Assembly (NCBI RefSeq): GCF_003431325.1
Contig: NZ_CP010515.1
Coordinates: 806,001 to 870,000, forward strand
DNA: 64,000 nucleotides
Direction: 5' to 3'
Source: Acidilobus sp. 7A
GTDB lineage: Archaea > Thermoproteota > Thermoprotei_A > Sulfolobales > Acidilobaceae
The notes under the pieces were generated by a model that made no database searches, was not told the origin of the DNA, and was given only the letters and a program-made list of their open reading frames with translations. Position 1 is the stretch's first letter, and each line of letters opens with the position of its first letter. This document shows positions 40,421 to 48,443 of this stretch, piece after piece. The translations under genes were made by a program, and so were the position numbers.

Positions 40421-40631
40421 GTGCAGGTCCTAGTAATAGGCGGAGCCGCGGGGATGCCAGCGGCCTCGTGGGCCAGAGGAGGTCATAGGCGGGCTGGGCG
40501 TCATAGCGGCTGCGATCATGAGGAGGATGACGGCCGATGACCTGTTCTTCGTGGAGATGGGCTACCACCCGAGCTCAGGCAGGGCCTGGGACCCCGCAGT
40601 GCTGGCCGCCAGGCATCTCATGAGAACATAG
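40421..40631 (+). pseudogene. Mosaic relic of the NADH oxidase/CoA-disulfide reductase gene
   Basis: 40421-40475 matches the first codons of the 21445 gene (VQVLVIGGAAGMPAASWA against MEILVIGGGAAGMSAASW) at roughly 75-80% identity. 40470-40624 matches its last 155 bases at about 98% (three differences). The join is at the shared GGGCCAG and the two parts are in different frames. The 1.1 kb middle is missing. Upstream homology begins near 40384. Confidence 0.85.
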
Positions 40632-40659
40632 CCTCAGTGGGATAACCCGTCACCACCGC

Positions 40660-41088
40660 TCAGTCACTGATGGTGTCCTCATCGGCCGCCTTAGAGTTGC
40701 CCAGGCGGCTTAAATGCTCTATACACTTGCTGTCAACCCTTGAGGCAAGCCTTGAGGCAAGCCTGTCGTTGACGTGCTTGCCGTGAGGCCTGAGGCCCCC
40801 GCTGAAGGCCATCGGTATGTGGAGGAGCTCATGGACTATGACCTTCACCTTCTCCCTTGGAGGCAGGCCGTCAAACCTCTCTGAGATGAACTCTATGAGG
40901 TAGGCTGGCTCCATGTTCAGGGCGAACCTCCAGGCCGATGGCATCAGGTATATCCTTGCTACGGCCCTTGACCTTGAGCCCCTGCTCCTCACAACGTAAA
41001 GCCTTTCGAGGTCTATGTAGCTGAGGCCCAGGCTTCCAACAACGCACTTAACCGCCTCCTCAAGGTCCCTGTCCCTCTCGAACCTCAA
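40660..41088 (-). CDS. Small putative zinc metallopeptidase
   Basis: 142 residues with the gluzincin motif HELLHIP (His86, Glu87, His90) followed by SGGLRPHGKH, which offers a third ligand. This pattern occurs in a family of small archaeal and phage putative metallopeptidases (PF18894-like). It has no signal peptide, so it should be cytoplasmic. The start is TTG. It is divergent from a small membrane protein gene with only about 70 bases between. Confidence 0.6.
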   Translation of the reverse strand: MRFERDRDLEEAVKCVVGSLGLSYIDLERLYVVRSRGSRSRAVARIYLMPSAWRFALNMEPAYLIEFISERFDGLPPREKVKVIVHELLHIPMAFSGGLRPHGKHVNDRLASRLASRVDSKCIEHLSRLGNSKAADEDTISD

Positions 41089-41157
41089 GGTGTGCCCTTA
41101 AGTGCTGAGGCCCTTAGAGTAAGAAGGGGGAGAGGGCTTCCAGGGCGGTGGGCAATC

Positions 41158-41361
41158 TTGGAGAGGGACGACCTCTCAGCCCTGCTCGCGGCCATACTGG
41201 GCGGCGTTGGGGCTATAGCCCTCTTCATGGGGGCCGTCGCGGAGGCGCTCGGCTGCGCCCTATGCAGGTACGTCATGTACGCCGGCGTCGCCATGCTCCT
41301 TATATCGGCTGCCCTCCTTGGGCTCCTCTTCATCCCCCCAAGGAGGGCAGGCGTCACCTGA
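41158..41361 (+). CDS. Small two-segment membrane protein
   Basis: 67 residues from TTG at 41158, chosen because GGCGGTGGG lies just before it; the open frame extends further upstream. It has two hydrophobic segments (about 6-25 and 38-60) with CALC between them. It is not recognised. Its end overlaps the end of the convergent universal stress protein gene by eight bases. Confidence 0.45.
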   Translation: MERDDLSALLAAILGGVGAIALFMGAVAEALGCALCRYVMYAGVAMLLISAALLGLLFIPPRRAGVT

Positions 41362-41773
41362 CAAGTATAACAGTGACAGGCGCGTGGGCCGCGACAGCAA
41401 TGGCAGTTGACCCCACGTTTATGTCGCCGTTTATGCTTGTCCCCCTCGCGCCCATTATCACGGCGTCGTAGGAGCCCTCGGCTATAGTCTTGAGTATCTC
41501 GTTTGCCGCGCTCGAGGAGGACTGGCTGTACCTTGACACAACAAACCTGTACTCAGCCCTCCCCCCGACCCTGTCCTCGACCAGCTTCCTCACCACGTCA
41601 GCGCTTGAGCACTCTGAGCAGGCGTAGAGGACGGTGAGCCTAGAGCCGTACCTCATTGCAAAGTCAACTGCCAGGTCGAGGGCCTTCATGCTTGACCCTG
41701 AGCCGTCGACAGGCACCAGCAGCTCCCTGAGCCAGAAGCTTATGGTGTAGCTCGGCTCAACGCCCCTGCTCAA
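41354..41773 (-). CDS. Universal stress protein (UspA family)
   Basis: 139 residues. The start of the fold LLVPVDGSGSSMKALDLAVD and the ATP-binding pattern GARGTSINGDINVGST (G-x2-G-x9-GS) are clear, so it is an ATP-binding Usp. The TTG start overlaps the pgk stop by four bases (TTGA), so translation is coupled to phosphoglycerate kinase. The role is stress response by family; partner unknown. Confidence 0.88.
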   Translation of the reverse strand: MSRGVEPSYTISFWLRELLVPVDGSGSSMKALDLAVDFAMRYGSRLTVLYACSECSSADVVRKLVEDRVGGRAEYRFVVSRYSQSSSSAANEILKTIAEGSYDAVIMGARGTSINGDINVGSTAIAVAAHAPVTVILVR

Positions 41774-42996
41774 GCCCTGCCACCCCCTGCCAGGGCCTCC
41801 AGCGCTGGGAGGCCCTCGCCCGAGAGAAAAGCTAGGAAGGCCGCGGCGCCCGTTGATATGTGCACCTTTGCGTCGCTCGTGCCAGGCTCAAGGCCACTCA
41901 TCGCAGCGACGTGGCCCCCGCCAAGTATTGCATAGCCCTTGCAATCCATGGCCGCCCTTATCATGGCCTCTGTCCCCTCCCTGAACCTCGGGTCCTCGAC
42001 GACGCCCATGGGGCCCCTCAACACAACGAGCTTCGCCTCCTCCACCATTGATGAGTACGCGTCAACAGTGCCTCCCCCTACGTCCATTATTAGGCCGCTC
42101 ACCCTCCCCATGGGCTCCTCCCTCACCTCCTCGCCCTCAAGCACCTTATAGTCAACAGGCACCTCTATGGGGGCGCCCATCATCAGGAGCCTCCTGGCCC
42201 TGGGCAGGAGGGCGAGGGCGCCTGACCTCTCAAGCGCTTCCATGCTGCTCGTGCTCAGCATGATACCCTTCGCCACCGTGAACAGCTCCCCCACAAGCCC
42301 CCCTGTAAGTATCCTGTCGGCCAGCCTGTTCCTCACGAGGTTCTCAATAACCTTTATGGTGTCCGCCACCCTCGCTCCCCCGAGCACGAAGACCTTGGGC
42401 GAGAGGGACCTGTCAAGCACCTTAGCAAGGGCCGCCACCTCCCTCTCCATCAGCCTGCCGGCCGCCGAGGGGAGCACAGCTGGGAAGCCGACGACGCTCG
42501 GCTCGCTCCTGTGGGCGGTCGCAAAGGCGTCGTTGACGTAGTACTGGAAGAGGGGGGAGAGGTACCTCACGAGGTATGTGTTCGCCTGCTGCCTCAGGGG
42601 GGCCTCGACGAGCTCCTCTGAGGCGAACCTGACGTTCTCAAGCATAGCAGCCTCGCCGGGCCTGAGGGACTTTATGGAGTCCCTGGCGTAGGGCCCCATG
42701 ACGTCATCTATGAACTTCACCTCCTGTCCAAGGTATGCCGAGAGCACCTTGGCGTGCTGCCTGAGGCTGACGAAGTCCCTGCCCCCCGGCCTGCCCTGGT
42801 GCGACATTAGGACCACCGCGTTGTCGCGCTCCAGCAGCTCCCTTATGGTCTGCAGGTGGGCCCTTATCCTTGAGTCGTCCATCAGCATCCCGGCGTCGTT
42901 AACCGGGGAGTTAAAGTCCACCCTGACCAGCACCCTCGAGCCCCTGGCGTCAAGGTCATCGAGGGTCCTGATGCTGAGCTCTCCCAGGCGTATCAG
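41770..42996 (-). CDS. pgk: Phosphoglycerate kinase, possibly with a non-standard start
   Basis: PGK signature VLVRVDFNSPV, substrate-site SHQGRPGG, YVNDAFATAHR, FVLGGARVADTIKVIENL and the nucleotide segment of the C-terminal half ending ILGGGHVAAMSG. It converts 1,3-bisphosphoglycerate and ADP to 3-phosphoglycerate and ATP, chiefly in gluconeogenesis if GAPN is the catabolic enzyme. The first standard start (GTG 42933) would remove the conserved N-terminal strand. Upstream codons give IRLGELSIRTLDDLDARGSR, typical of PGK, but offer no ATG, GTG or TTG. CTG at 42996-42994 is the best candidate, with GGGGGG before it and a TATA-like TTTTAC at 43031-43036. Confidence 0.85.
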   Translation of the reverse strand: MIRLGELSIRTLDDLDARGSRVLVRVDFNSPVNDAGMLMDDSRIRAHLQTIRELLERDNAVVLMSHQGRPGGRDFVSLRQHAKVLSAYLGQEVKFIDDVMGPYARDSIKSLRPGEAAMLENVRFASEELVEAPLRQQANTYLVRYLSPLFQYYVNDAFATAHRSEPSVVGFPAVLPSAAGRLMEREVAALAKVLDRSLSPKVFVLGGARVADTIKVIENLVRNRLADRILTGGLVGELFTVAKGIMLSTSSMEALERSGALALLPRARRLLMMGAPIEVPVDYKVLEGEEVREEPMGRVSGLIMDVGGGTVDAYSSMVEEAKLVVLRGPMGVVEDPRFREGTEAMIRAAMDCKGYAILGGGHVAAMSGLEPGTSDAKVHISTGAAAFLAFLSGEGLPALEALAGGGRA

Positions 42997-43113
42997 GACT
43001 GCCCCCCAGCTGGGGCCTGCGGCTGGGAGGTAAAAGTGCCCTAGAGGAGGGCCTCTAGGTGCGCGGCCAGGGCCCCAAATAAGTCTCCCCTCGCAGCCCT
43101 CACAGGGGAAGGG

Positions 43114-43713
43114 TTGCAGTTCACCGCGGTGGCCTGCGACGACGGGGTCGTGAGGAAGCTGGGAGGCGGCCTCACGGCAGTGGCCTGCGTCTCCTACAGG
43201 GAGCTGTGGCCCGTCGAGGCATCCATAGGCCTCATAAGGGTCGACGGCCTTGACGCCACCTCCGTGCTCTCAGGCATGGTATCACTCATGGCCAGGCCCC
43301 CGGGCGTCATAATGCTTGACTCAATAACGATCGGGGGCTTCAACTTCGTCTCCCTGCCAGCGCTCCACAGGCTCACGGGGCTCCCCGTCGTCGTGGCCTA
43401 CAGCTACATGCCGAGCCTCAGGAGGCTCGAGGCCCCTCTTAGGCAACACTTCAGTGACGCCGAGCTCAGGCTGAGGGCCATATCGCTCGTCTCAAACGCC
43501 AGGAGGGTTGAGACGGCCAGGGGGGAGCTCTACCTTGTGACGTGGGGCATAGGCCTTGATGAGGCCAGGGAGCTGGTCGAGTCATACCAGGTTTTCACTC
43601 GTGTCCCTGAGCCCATAAGGGTGGCCCACAGGCTCGCCTCTGAGGCCTCCGATGTCTTAGGTTTGCAGAAGGGGGCGAGCGGTCAAGAGGAGGGCCAGTC
43701 CAAGGCGCTGTGA
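43114..43713 (+). CDS. DUF99 (UPF0215) protein, endonuclease V-like fold
   Basis: 199 residues. It begins AVACDDGV and has VIMLDSITIGGFNFVS, LPVVVAYSYMPS and late ARELVESYQVFTRVPEPIR, all DUF99 landmarks. The family resembles endonuclease V and is found in nearly all archaea; its function is not established. The TTG start has AAATAAG about 35 bases upstream. It is divergent from pgk with an 80-base gap. Confidence 0.8.
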   Translation: MQFTAVACDDGVVRKLGGGLTAVACVSYRELWPVEASIGLIRVDGLDATSVLSGMVSLMARPPGVIMLDSITIGGFNFVSLPALHRLTGLPVVVAYSYMPSLRRLEAPLRQHFSDAELRLRAISLVSNARRVETARGELYLVTWGIGLDEARELVESYQVFTRVPEPIRVAHRLASEASDVLGLQKGASGQEEGQSKAL

Positions 43714-43856
43714 AGTTTGTTAATTTATTAAAATCTATTATAAAACTTTAAAATATAAATAGAAAATAATAACAGAAATAGGTGAACGTGCGATTCAAAG
43801 TCATAAAAACTGTAAGCCAATAAATTTTATAACTTCACAAACGTAGAGCGGCCCTG

Positions 43857-45443
43857 GTGGACTCCTTGAGGACCAAGAGGGCCCTGGCCCTCGTCCTTGT
43901 CATCATTGTCTCAGCCTCGCTGCTCGCGGGGCTGTTCTACCTGACGCCTGGCGTGCTCTACTGGAGGGATGTAATAATAAGGGCTTACGCTGTAGGAAGC
44001 CACCACACGCTGATCTGGCTCACCAACGCCTCCTTCTCAGTGTGGGCCTGGGCGCCGACCCCTAACGGAACTGAGTTCATACCTATCTACAACGGGACGG
44101 GGCTCCAGGCGGTGATAGGCCCAGGCAGGTTAGCCAGGTGGGCCGAGGACTGGGTGCACGCATACGGCAGGGTCGCCATAGGCGTCTTTGAGCCATCGAT
44201 AATCATATGGGTCTCATACTACATACGCCTGCCTAACGGCAGCGTTGAGCTCGTGGCTCAGCCCTTCTACAGGCTCCTTAACCTGAGCTTCCCGCTGAGC
44301 GGCGGCTGGGGCGTGGTAGTAAACGCGGTGATGGGCCGCCCCTTCAGGACCATCCTGAACGCCAGCGGGGCGGCCGCGAGGGGCTCAGGTAAGGCGTCGG
44401 CTCTCTCACCCCCATTCTACGTGGTACCTCACGTCATTGCTTGGTACCCTAACGACACAGGCATGGCGCCCATAAGCTTCGCCGTGGCCTTAGCGCAGCC
44501 CAGTCCTCTCGTCACTTCCGTTAACGAAGGCGTCGCAACTGTGGATATAGAACTATCAGGACTCCCTGCCATCGTGGACTCCGTCACGTTGTCTGGCAGC
44601 GAGTTCGAGGCCGCTCTAAGAGTTGCCGAGTCAGGGAACCTGCTACAGGCCGTCAGGATGCTTTCCCCGGTAATGGGGCCTGCGCTTAACTACACGATCC
44701 TCTTGCCCATCGACGCAGAGGCCGACATCCCAACGAATCTTAACGACATAGCCCAGCTCTACATAGTTGGCCAGGGCGCGCTGGTCAACTGGACTGAGGT
44801 GAGCGCCTTCGGCAGGCCAGTAACCTGGTACCTCAGCCTTCAGCCGACGGAGGCTAAGATCGCGAATGTCTATCACCAGACGACCATGGGGCTCTACTAT
44901 TGGTGGGGCTATGATAAGTGCGTCAACCTGAGCGAGTGGGCTCGTGAGCAACAGGTCCTCATGCAGAACTCAAGCTACTTCTTCAAGGCTGGCATGAACT
45001 CCACGTGCCCGCTGCCAAATACGCCAGCGCCAGTAATTTGGGAGGACTACGCCGTGAAGCTGACAAATTACACTGCGGTGAGGCCTATCAGCATGTTTAA
45101 CGCGTTCTCCGATGATTTCTCGTATAGCGTTAACGGAACCATCTACCGCCCCATCTACCGCCGCATAAGCGTAGGCATCGACCTCGGCTCGGCCATAGCG
45201 TCAGTGATGGAGAGCAAGGCCTTCGGCCAGCCAGGGGCGATCGCCTTCGCAGACCTGATAGCGGGTGTCCTCAACCCATTCCAGTACCAGACATTTTACG
45301 TCGTGGGGGTGAGCAACTTCATCCCGCGGTATTACGTTAACATGTACTACAGTGACCTGACCCCCGTGTACTACAACGCCAGCGGCTACGGCTTCGCCAT
45401 GTCCAGGGGGCTGATATTTATAAACGTGAGCTCATCGCCCTGA
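43857..45443 (+). CDS. Secreted or anchored glycoprotein of unknown function
   Basis: 528 residues. After a basic start, a hydrophobic segment (about 10-30) could be a signal or anchor. The rest is extracellular in character, with about fifteen N-x-S/T sequons, many Tyr/Trp, two Cys (about 365 and 389) and no further membrane segment. I do not recognise a domain. The GTG start has TATA-like TAAATTTTATAAC (about 43821-43833) about 30 bases upstream in a strongly A/T-rich 140-base gap, suggesting a strong promoter. A T-rich terminator follows at 45478-45500. Confidence 0.75.
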   Translation: MDSLRTKRALALVLVIIVSASLLAGLFYLTPGVLYWRDVIIRAYAVGSHHTLIWLTNASFSVWAWAPTPNGTEFIPIYNGTGLQAVIGPGRLARWAEDWVHAYGRVAIGVFEPSIIIWVSYYIRLPNGSVELVAQPFYRLLNLSFPLSGGWGVVVNAVMGRPFRTILNASGAAARGSGKASALSPPFYVVPHVIAWYPNDTGMAPISFAVALAQPSPLVTSVNEGVATVDIELSGLPAIVDSVTLSGSEFEAALRVAESGNLLQAVRMLSPVMGPALNYTILLPIDAEADIPTNLNDIAQLYIVGQGALVNWTEVSAFGRPVTWYLSLQPTEAKIANVYHQTTMGLYYWWGYDKCVNLSEWAREQQVLMQNSSYFFKAGMNSTCPLPNTPAPVIWEDYAVKLTNYTAVRPISMFNAFSDDFSYSVNGTIYRPIYRRISVGIDLGSAIASVMESKAFGQPGAIAFADLIAGVLNPFQYQTFYVVGVSNFIPRYYVNMYYSDLTPVYYNASGYGFAMSRGLIFINVSSSP

Positions 45444-45477
45444 AGGCTAAAGGGACGCTAAGCGCCTTAGTAAAGGC

Positions 45478-45500
45478 CCCTTTTCTTTAACTTTTTTGGC
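45478..45500 (+). terminator. T-rich terminator after the secreted glycoprotein gene
   Basis: Two T-runs (TTTT and TTTTTT) within 23 bases, about 35 bases after the stop. Confidence 0.45.
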
Positions 45501-45518
45501 GTGAGCCTCTAAACCTAG

Positions 45519-45565
45519 TGACAAAGGTGAAAGGCAAGCCTCGCCCTTTAGGGCGGGAGAGGCCA
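45519..45565 (+). repeat. Palindromic repeat, IS200/IS605-end-like (copy 5)
   Basis: TGACAAAGGTGAAAGGCAAG leads into stem CGCCC/GGGCG with loop TTTA (45542-45555), then AGAGGCCAGC. The left flank is shared with the half copy at 38852. 45566-45805 holds no gene I can support; GCCTGGGAAGCG occurs twice (about 45606 and 45790). Confidence 0.55.
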
Positions 45566-45805
45566 GCACAGCCCGCAAAGGCAGAAGTGCCATGAAAACT
45601 TACGCCTGGGAAGCGCCGTAAAATATGGGCCCCGCGCCGTTGGGCCTAGCAACCACCCATGACGCCAACGGCGCCGCTGGGGCCCTGGGGCTAGGGGGAG
45701 TCACTGCGCTCGACTATGAATAGACAGGTGATTGAGGCAGGGCGCAGGGGGCAGGCGGCAGCAGAGGATATAGCCCCCTGAGGTCACCTTGCCTGGGAAG
45801 CGCTC

Positions 45806-46681
45806 TTGAAGTCCCTCGGGGGCTACCTTAACCTTGTGCCTCCCAGCGGCCTCAGGGACTGCGTGGCGGCCTCCTCCACAAAGGCTGGGGAGCCCAGCTG
45901 GGTAACAGTGAAGGACTCTGAGGGTCACAGCGTGGTTGTGGACCCAAACCCCTGGAACACCTGGGAGGGCTCGGGCAGCTCCTCTGCTAAGCTGTGTAGC
46001 GACGGCCTGAACGTTGTGGTCTCCTACAGCGAGGCCACGGCCGCGAGGCCCCCTGAGACCGTGCTGGGCTACCCGGAGGTCATATATGGCTACAAGCCCT
46101 GGGGCTCGCTCTCAACCAGCACATCCCCCCTGCTCCAGCTGCCGGCCAAGGTAGGCCAGCTCCCCCAGGCCATCGCCTACGTTGATTACCTCGTAGAGTT
46201 CTCGAACGGCAGGGGCAACCTGGCCTTCGACCTGTGGCTGACCAGGGGGCCAGGCCAGCGCAGCGTGGGGCCCAGGGAGCTTGAGGTCATGATATGGCTC
46301 TACCGCAGCCCCGGCTTCAACCCTATGGGCTACCAGTCGCCAAACTTAACCCTTGGGCTGCCCACCGTCGTGAATGACAGGCCAGACGTCGTTAACTGGG
46401 GAGTTTACATAGCCGACCCCATGGGGCCCGGCCGCTGGACCTACGTGGCTTTTGTCATGGAGCCGCCCCTGGCCTCGGGTAGCGTGCTCGTGCCCCTTAC
46501 CCTGATGCTCAGGTCCCTTCGGGAGCTGCTGTCGTGGGGGAGCGAGGTCATGGACCTCTACCTTAACGGCCTGGAGCTCGGCATGGAGTACACGTCGCTA
46601 ACATGGCCCCCAACTAAGGTGAGCGTCCTGGCCAGGTACAGGCTGAACTCATACGGCGTCCTTGTCCTGCCCCAGGATTAG
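45806..46681 (+). CDS. GH12 family endoglucanase without a visible signal peptide
   Basis: 291 residues. GH12 landmarks: DPNPWN (46-51), YPEVIYGYKPW (89-99), AFDLWL (140-145), the nucleophile segment ELEVMIWLY (Glu160) and the acid/base segment LELGMEY (Glu261). It should hydrolyse beta-1,4-glucans. Sulfolobus GH12 enzymes are exported, yet here the frame starts at TTG with SLGGYLNLVPPSGLRDC and no hydrophobic signal, and none is seen in other frames upstream. Either export is lost, the 5' end was replaced, or the protein works inside. Hairpin repeats lie about 0.25 kb on each side. The catalytic residues are intact. Confidence 0.8.
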   Translation: MKSLGGYLNLVPPSGLRDCVAASSTKAGEPSWVTVKDSEGHSVVVDPNPWNTWEGSGSSSAKLCSDGLNVVVSYSEATAARPPETVLGYPEVIYGYKPWGSLSTSTSPLLQLPAKVGQLPQAIAYVDYLVEFSNGRGNLAFDLWLTRGPGQRSVGPRELEVMIWLYRSPGFNPMGYQSPNLTLGLPTVVNDRPDVVNWGVYIADPMGPGRWTYVAFVMEPPLASGSVLVPLTLMLRSLRELLSWGSEVMDLYLNGLELGMEYTSLTWPPTKVSVLARYRLNSYGVLVLPQD

Positions 46682-46739
46682 ATGGCCACAGCTGGGGGCC
46701 GCCAGCACCTGCGGCTGAGGCTGACAGCGACAAGTGACC

Positions 46740-46922
46740 AGCTCAAACACGGCACAGTAGTTGATCAGGCCAAGGGCCTGGCCGCAGGACCGAGTGGCAC
46801 TTACGGCATGGCAGTCTAATGCGACGTGTAGGAGGCCATACGCGGCTACATGGGCTTGGCCGCGCGTGAGGAGAACCATATGGTAGGCGGCAAAGAGCAT
46901 GCCATATACTTGTGAATAAAGA
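46740..46922 (+). pseudogene. Frame-broken coding-like stretch
   Basis: One frame reads AKGLAAGPSGTYGMAV, stop, CDV, stop, then EAIRGYMGLAAREENHMVGG and KEHAIYL. It appears to be a decayed gene of unknown family between the GH12 gene and the next palindrome. Confidence 0.25.
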
Positions 46923-46969
46923 GGTGGGCATGGCCCACGCCTTACAGCTGACCTCCTCGCCCAAGGATC

Positions 46970-47001
46970 CCTCGCCCTTCAGGGCGGGTGAGGAGGCCAG
47001 C
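46970..47001 (+). repeat. Palindromic repeat, IS200/IS605-end-like (copy 6)
   Basis: Stem CGCCC/GGGCG with loop TTCA (46973-46986) followed by GGTGAGGAGGCCAGCTC. The flank is nearly identical to copy 1 read on the minus strand. Confidence 0.55.
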
Positions 47002-47064
47002 TCTTACGCCCGCCCAAGGGCATGATATCCCTGTGAGACAAGGCCATTACGTTGAAGCTCTCCG

Positions 47065-47415
47065 CTAGATATCGATCTCGAGGAGGCCCTCAGGGCTCAC
47101 CCTCACGCCGTACCTCTTAAGCGGGGGCTGCAGCTCCCTGTTAAACTCGCACCGCCTCTCAGGCATGACTATTGGCTGTGAAACCATGTCGCCGGTCAGC
47201 ACGTCGAACTTAGCCTTATGGAGCGGGCAGACGGCAATGTGCCCGTCCTCAACGTCGCTGAGCACGCCGCAGCCCATGTGAGGGCACCTGGCGTCCATGG
47301 CGTAGAAGTTGCCGTTATGCTTGACTATGAGTATTGGGGTGTTATCTACCATAATGACGGCGTGGTCCCTCGTATCAAAGATTTTAGCCAGGACGGATAC
47401 CTTACGAAATACCAT
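47065..47415 (-). CDS. Rieske-type [2Fe-2S] ferredoxin
   Basis: 116 residues, soluble. The cluster motifs are CPHMGC (Cys44, His46) and CPLHKAKFD (Cys63, His66). There is no membrane anchor and no oxygenase partner nearby, so it is probably a small electron-transfer protein like archaeal Rieske ferredoxins. The ATG start has a TATA-like TTTTATTAAC (about 47450-47460). It is monocistronic. Confidence 0.88.
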   Translation of the reverse strand: MVFRKVSVLAKIFDTRDHAVIMVDNTPILIVKHNGNFYAMDARCPHMGCGVLSDVEDGHIAVCPLHKAKFDVLTGDMVSQPIVMPERRCEFNRELQPPLKRYGVRVSPEGLLEIDI

Positions 47416-47606
47416 ACATAGATCGCCTAGCTATTGTTAGCAAATCAACTAGTTAATAAAACTTATACATGGATTGTATGGGGCTCAGCGGCCGCGGGCC
47501 TCAGGGGCTGCGCTCATTTGTAGGAGCAGGCGGCGACCCCTGGCATTGATGCCCTGCGCCTCGTGGCGTCGCCTGACCTCAGGGCTCCCTCAGGTGATTT
47601 TGAGGC

Positions 47607-48443
47607 TCAGTACTCGCTGAGGGTGCCGTCCCTCCTGGCCCTGTTGAAGCCGTAGGTGTAAACCGCGACCCCCAGGGGGAGCAGGACTAAGTCGTAGATG
47701 AGGAGCACAACGACATACCAGAGGACGCCGCCCAGGCCAACGCCGTCCAGGAGGGCCAGCCTGAGGCCCTGCAGGGCGGGCGTCAGCGGCACGGCATAAC
47801 TTATGTACCTCAGCCAGGTCGGGAGCACCGAGACGGGGAACACCGTGCCGGCTATCAACGTGGTCACAGTTGAGAAGAAGAAGGCCACTGGGTTCCCCTG
47901 CTTGGTTATCATAACTATGCCGCCCGCCACCATTGATATCCCAACGGTGGCTATGAGCAGCTCAGCCACCATTATGACTGCAGCTGGCAGCCCTGACGCC
48001 AGGTACCTGACCCCGAGGCCGTAGCCTACGGCCAGGGTCACCGCCGTGCTTATCGAGTTCAGTATGAAGCCCCACAGCGTTGAGTATATCAGCATGCCGA
48101 GGACCCCGCTCTGGGTCATAAGGTAGTATTCTATGGTGCCCATGAGCTGCTCGTTCCTCATCCTTCCGCTTATAGTTGTTATAACTGACGAGACGTAGCC
48201 CTGGAACGCCAGGCCTATTACCACGAAGGGCGTGTAGTCCTGGGGCCTCATACTGAAGGCCCCGCTCACTATCCTTGCACCCAGCGCCGTCCCAGTGAAA
48301 TAGTAGGTGAACACTGGAAGGACCCAGCTGAGGACGTTAAGGGCTATCTGCGTCCTGTAGGTGCTCCAGACCCTGAAGCCCCTGAGGTAGACATAGGCGT
48401 AGAGCCTCGCGGCCACTATGCTAAGCCTCCTCGCCACGCTCAA
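47607..48443 (-). CDS. ABC-2 type transporter permease
   Basis: 278 residues with six hydrophobic segments and the conserved VFPVSVLPTWLRYISYAVPLTPAL-like region before the last helices (residues about 200-225). Its start overlaps the stop of the ATPase gene by four bases. It forms an exporter of unknown substrate with that ATPase. Confidence 0.83.
   Translation of the reverse strand: MSVARRLSIVAARLYAYVYLRGFRVWSTYRTQIALNVLSWVLPVFTYYFTGTALGARIVSGAFSMRPQDYTPFVVIGLAFQGYVSSVITTISGRMRNEQLMGTIEYYLMTQSGVLGMLIYSTLWGFILNSISTAVTLAVGYGLGVRYLASGLPAAVIMVAELLIATVGISMVAGGIVMITKQGNPVAFFFSTVTTLIAGTVFPVSVLPTWLRYISYAVPLTPALQGLRLALLDGVGLGGVLWYVVVLLIYDLVLLPLGVAVYTYGFNRARRDGTLSEY

Noticed and set aside
45716-45781. 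21-codon frame upstream of the GH12 gene
   Set aside because: Too short, no upstream signals and no hydrophobic segment that could be a lost signal peptide.
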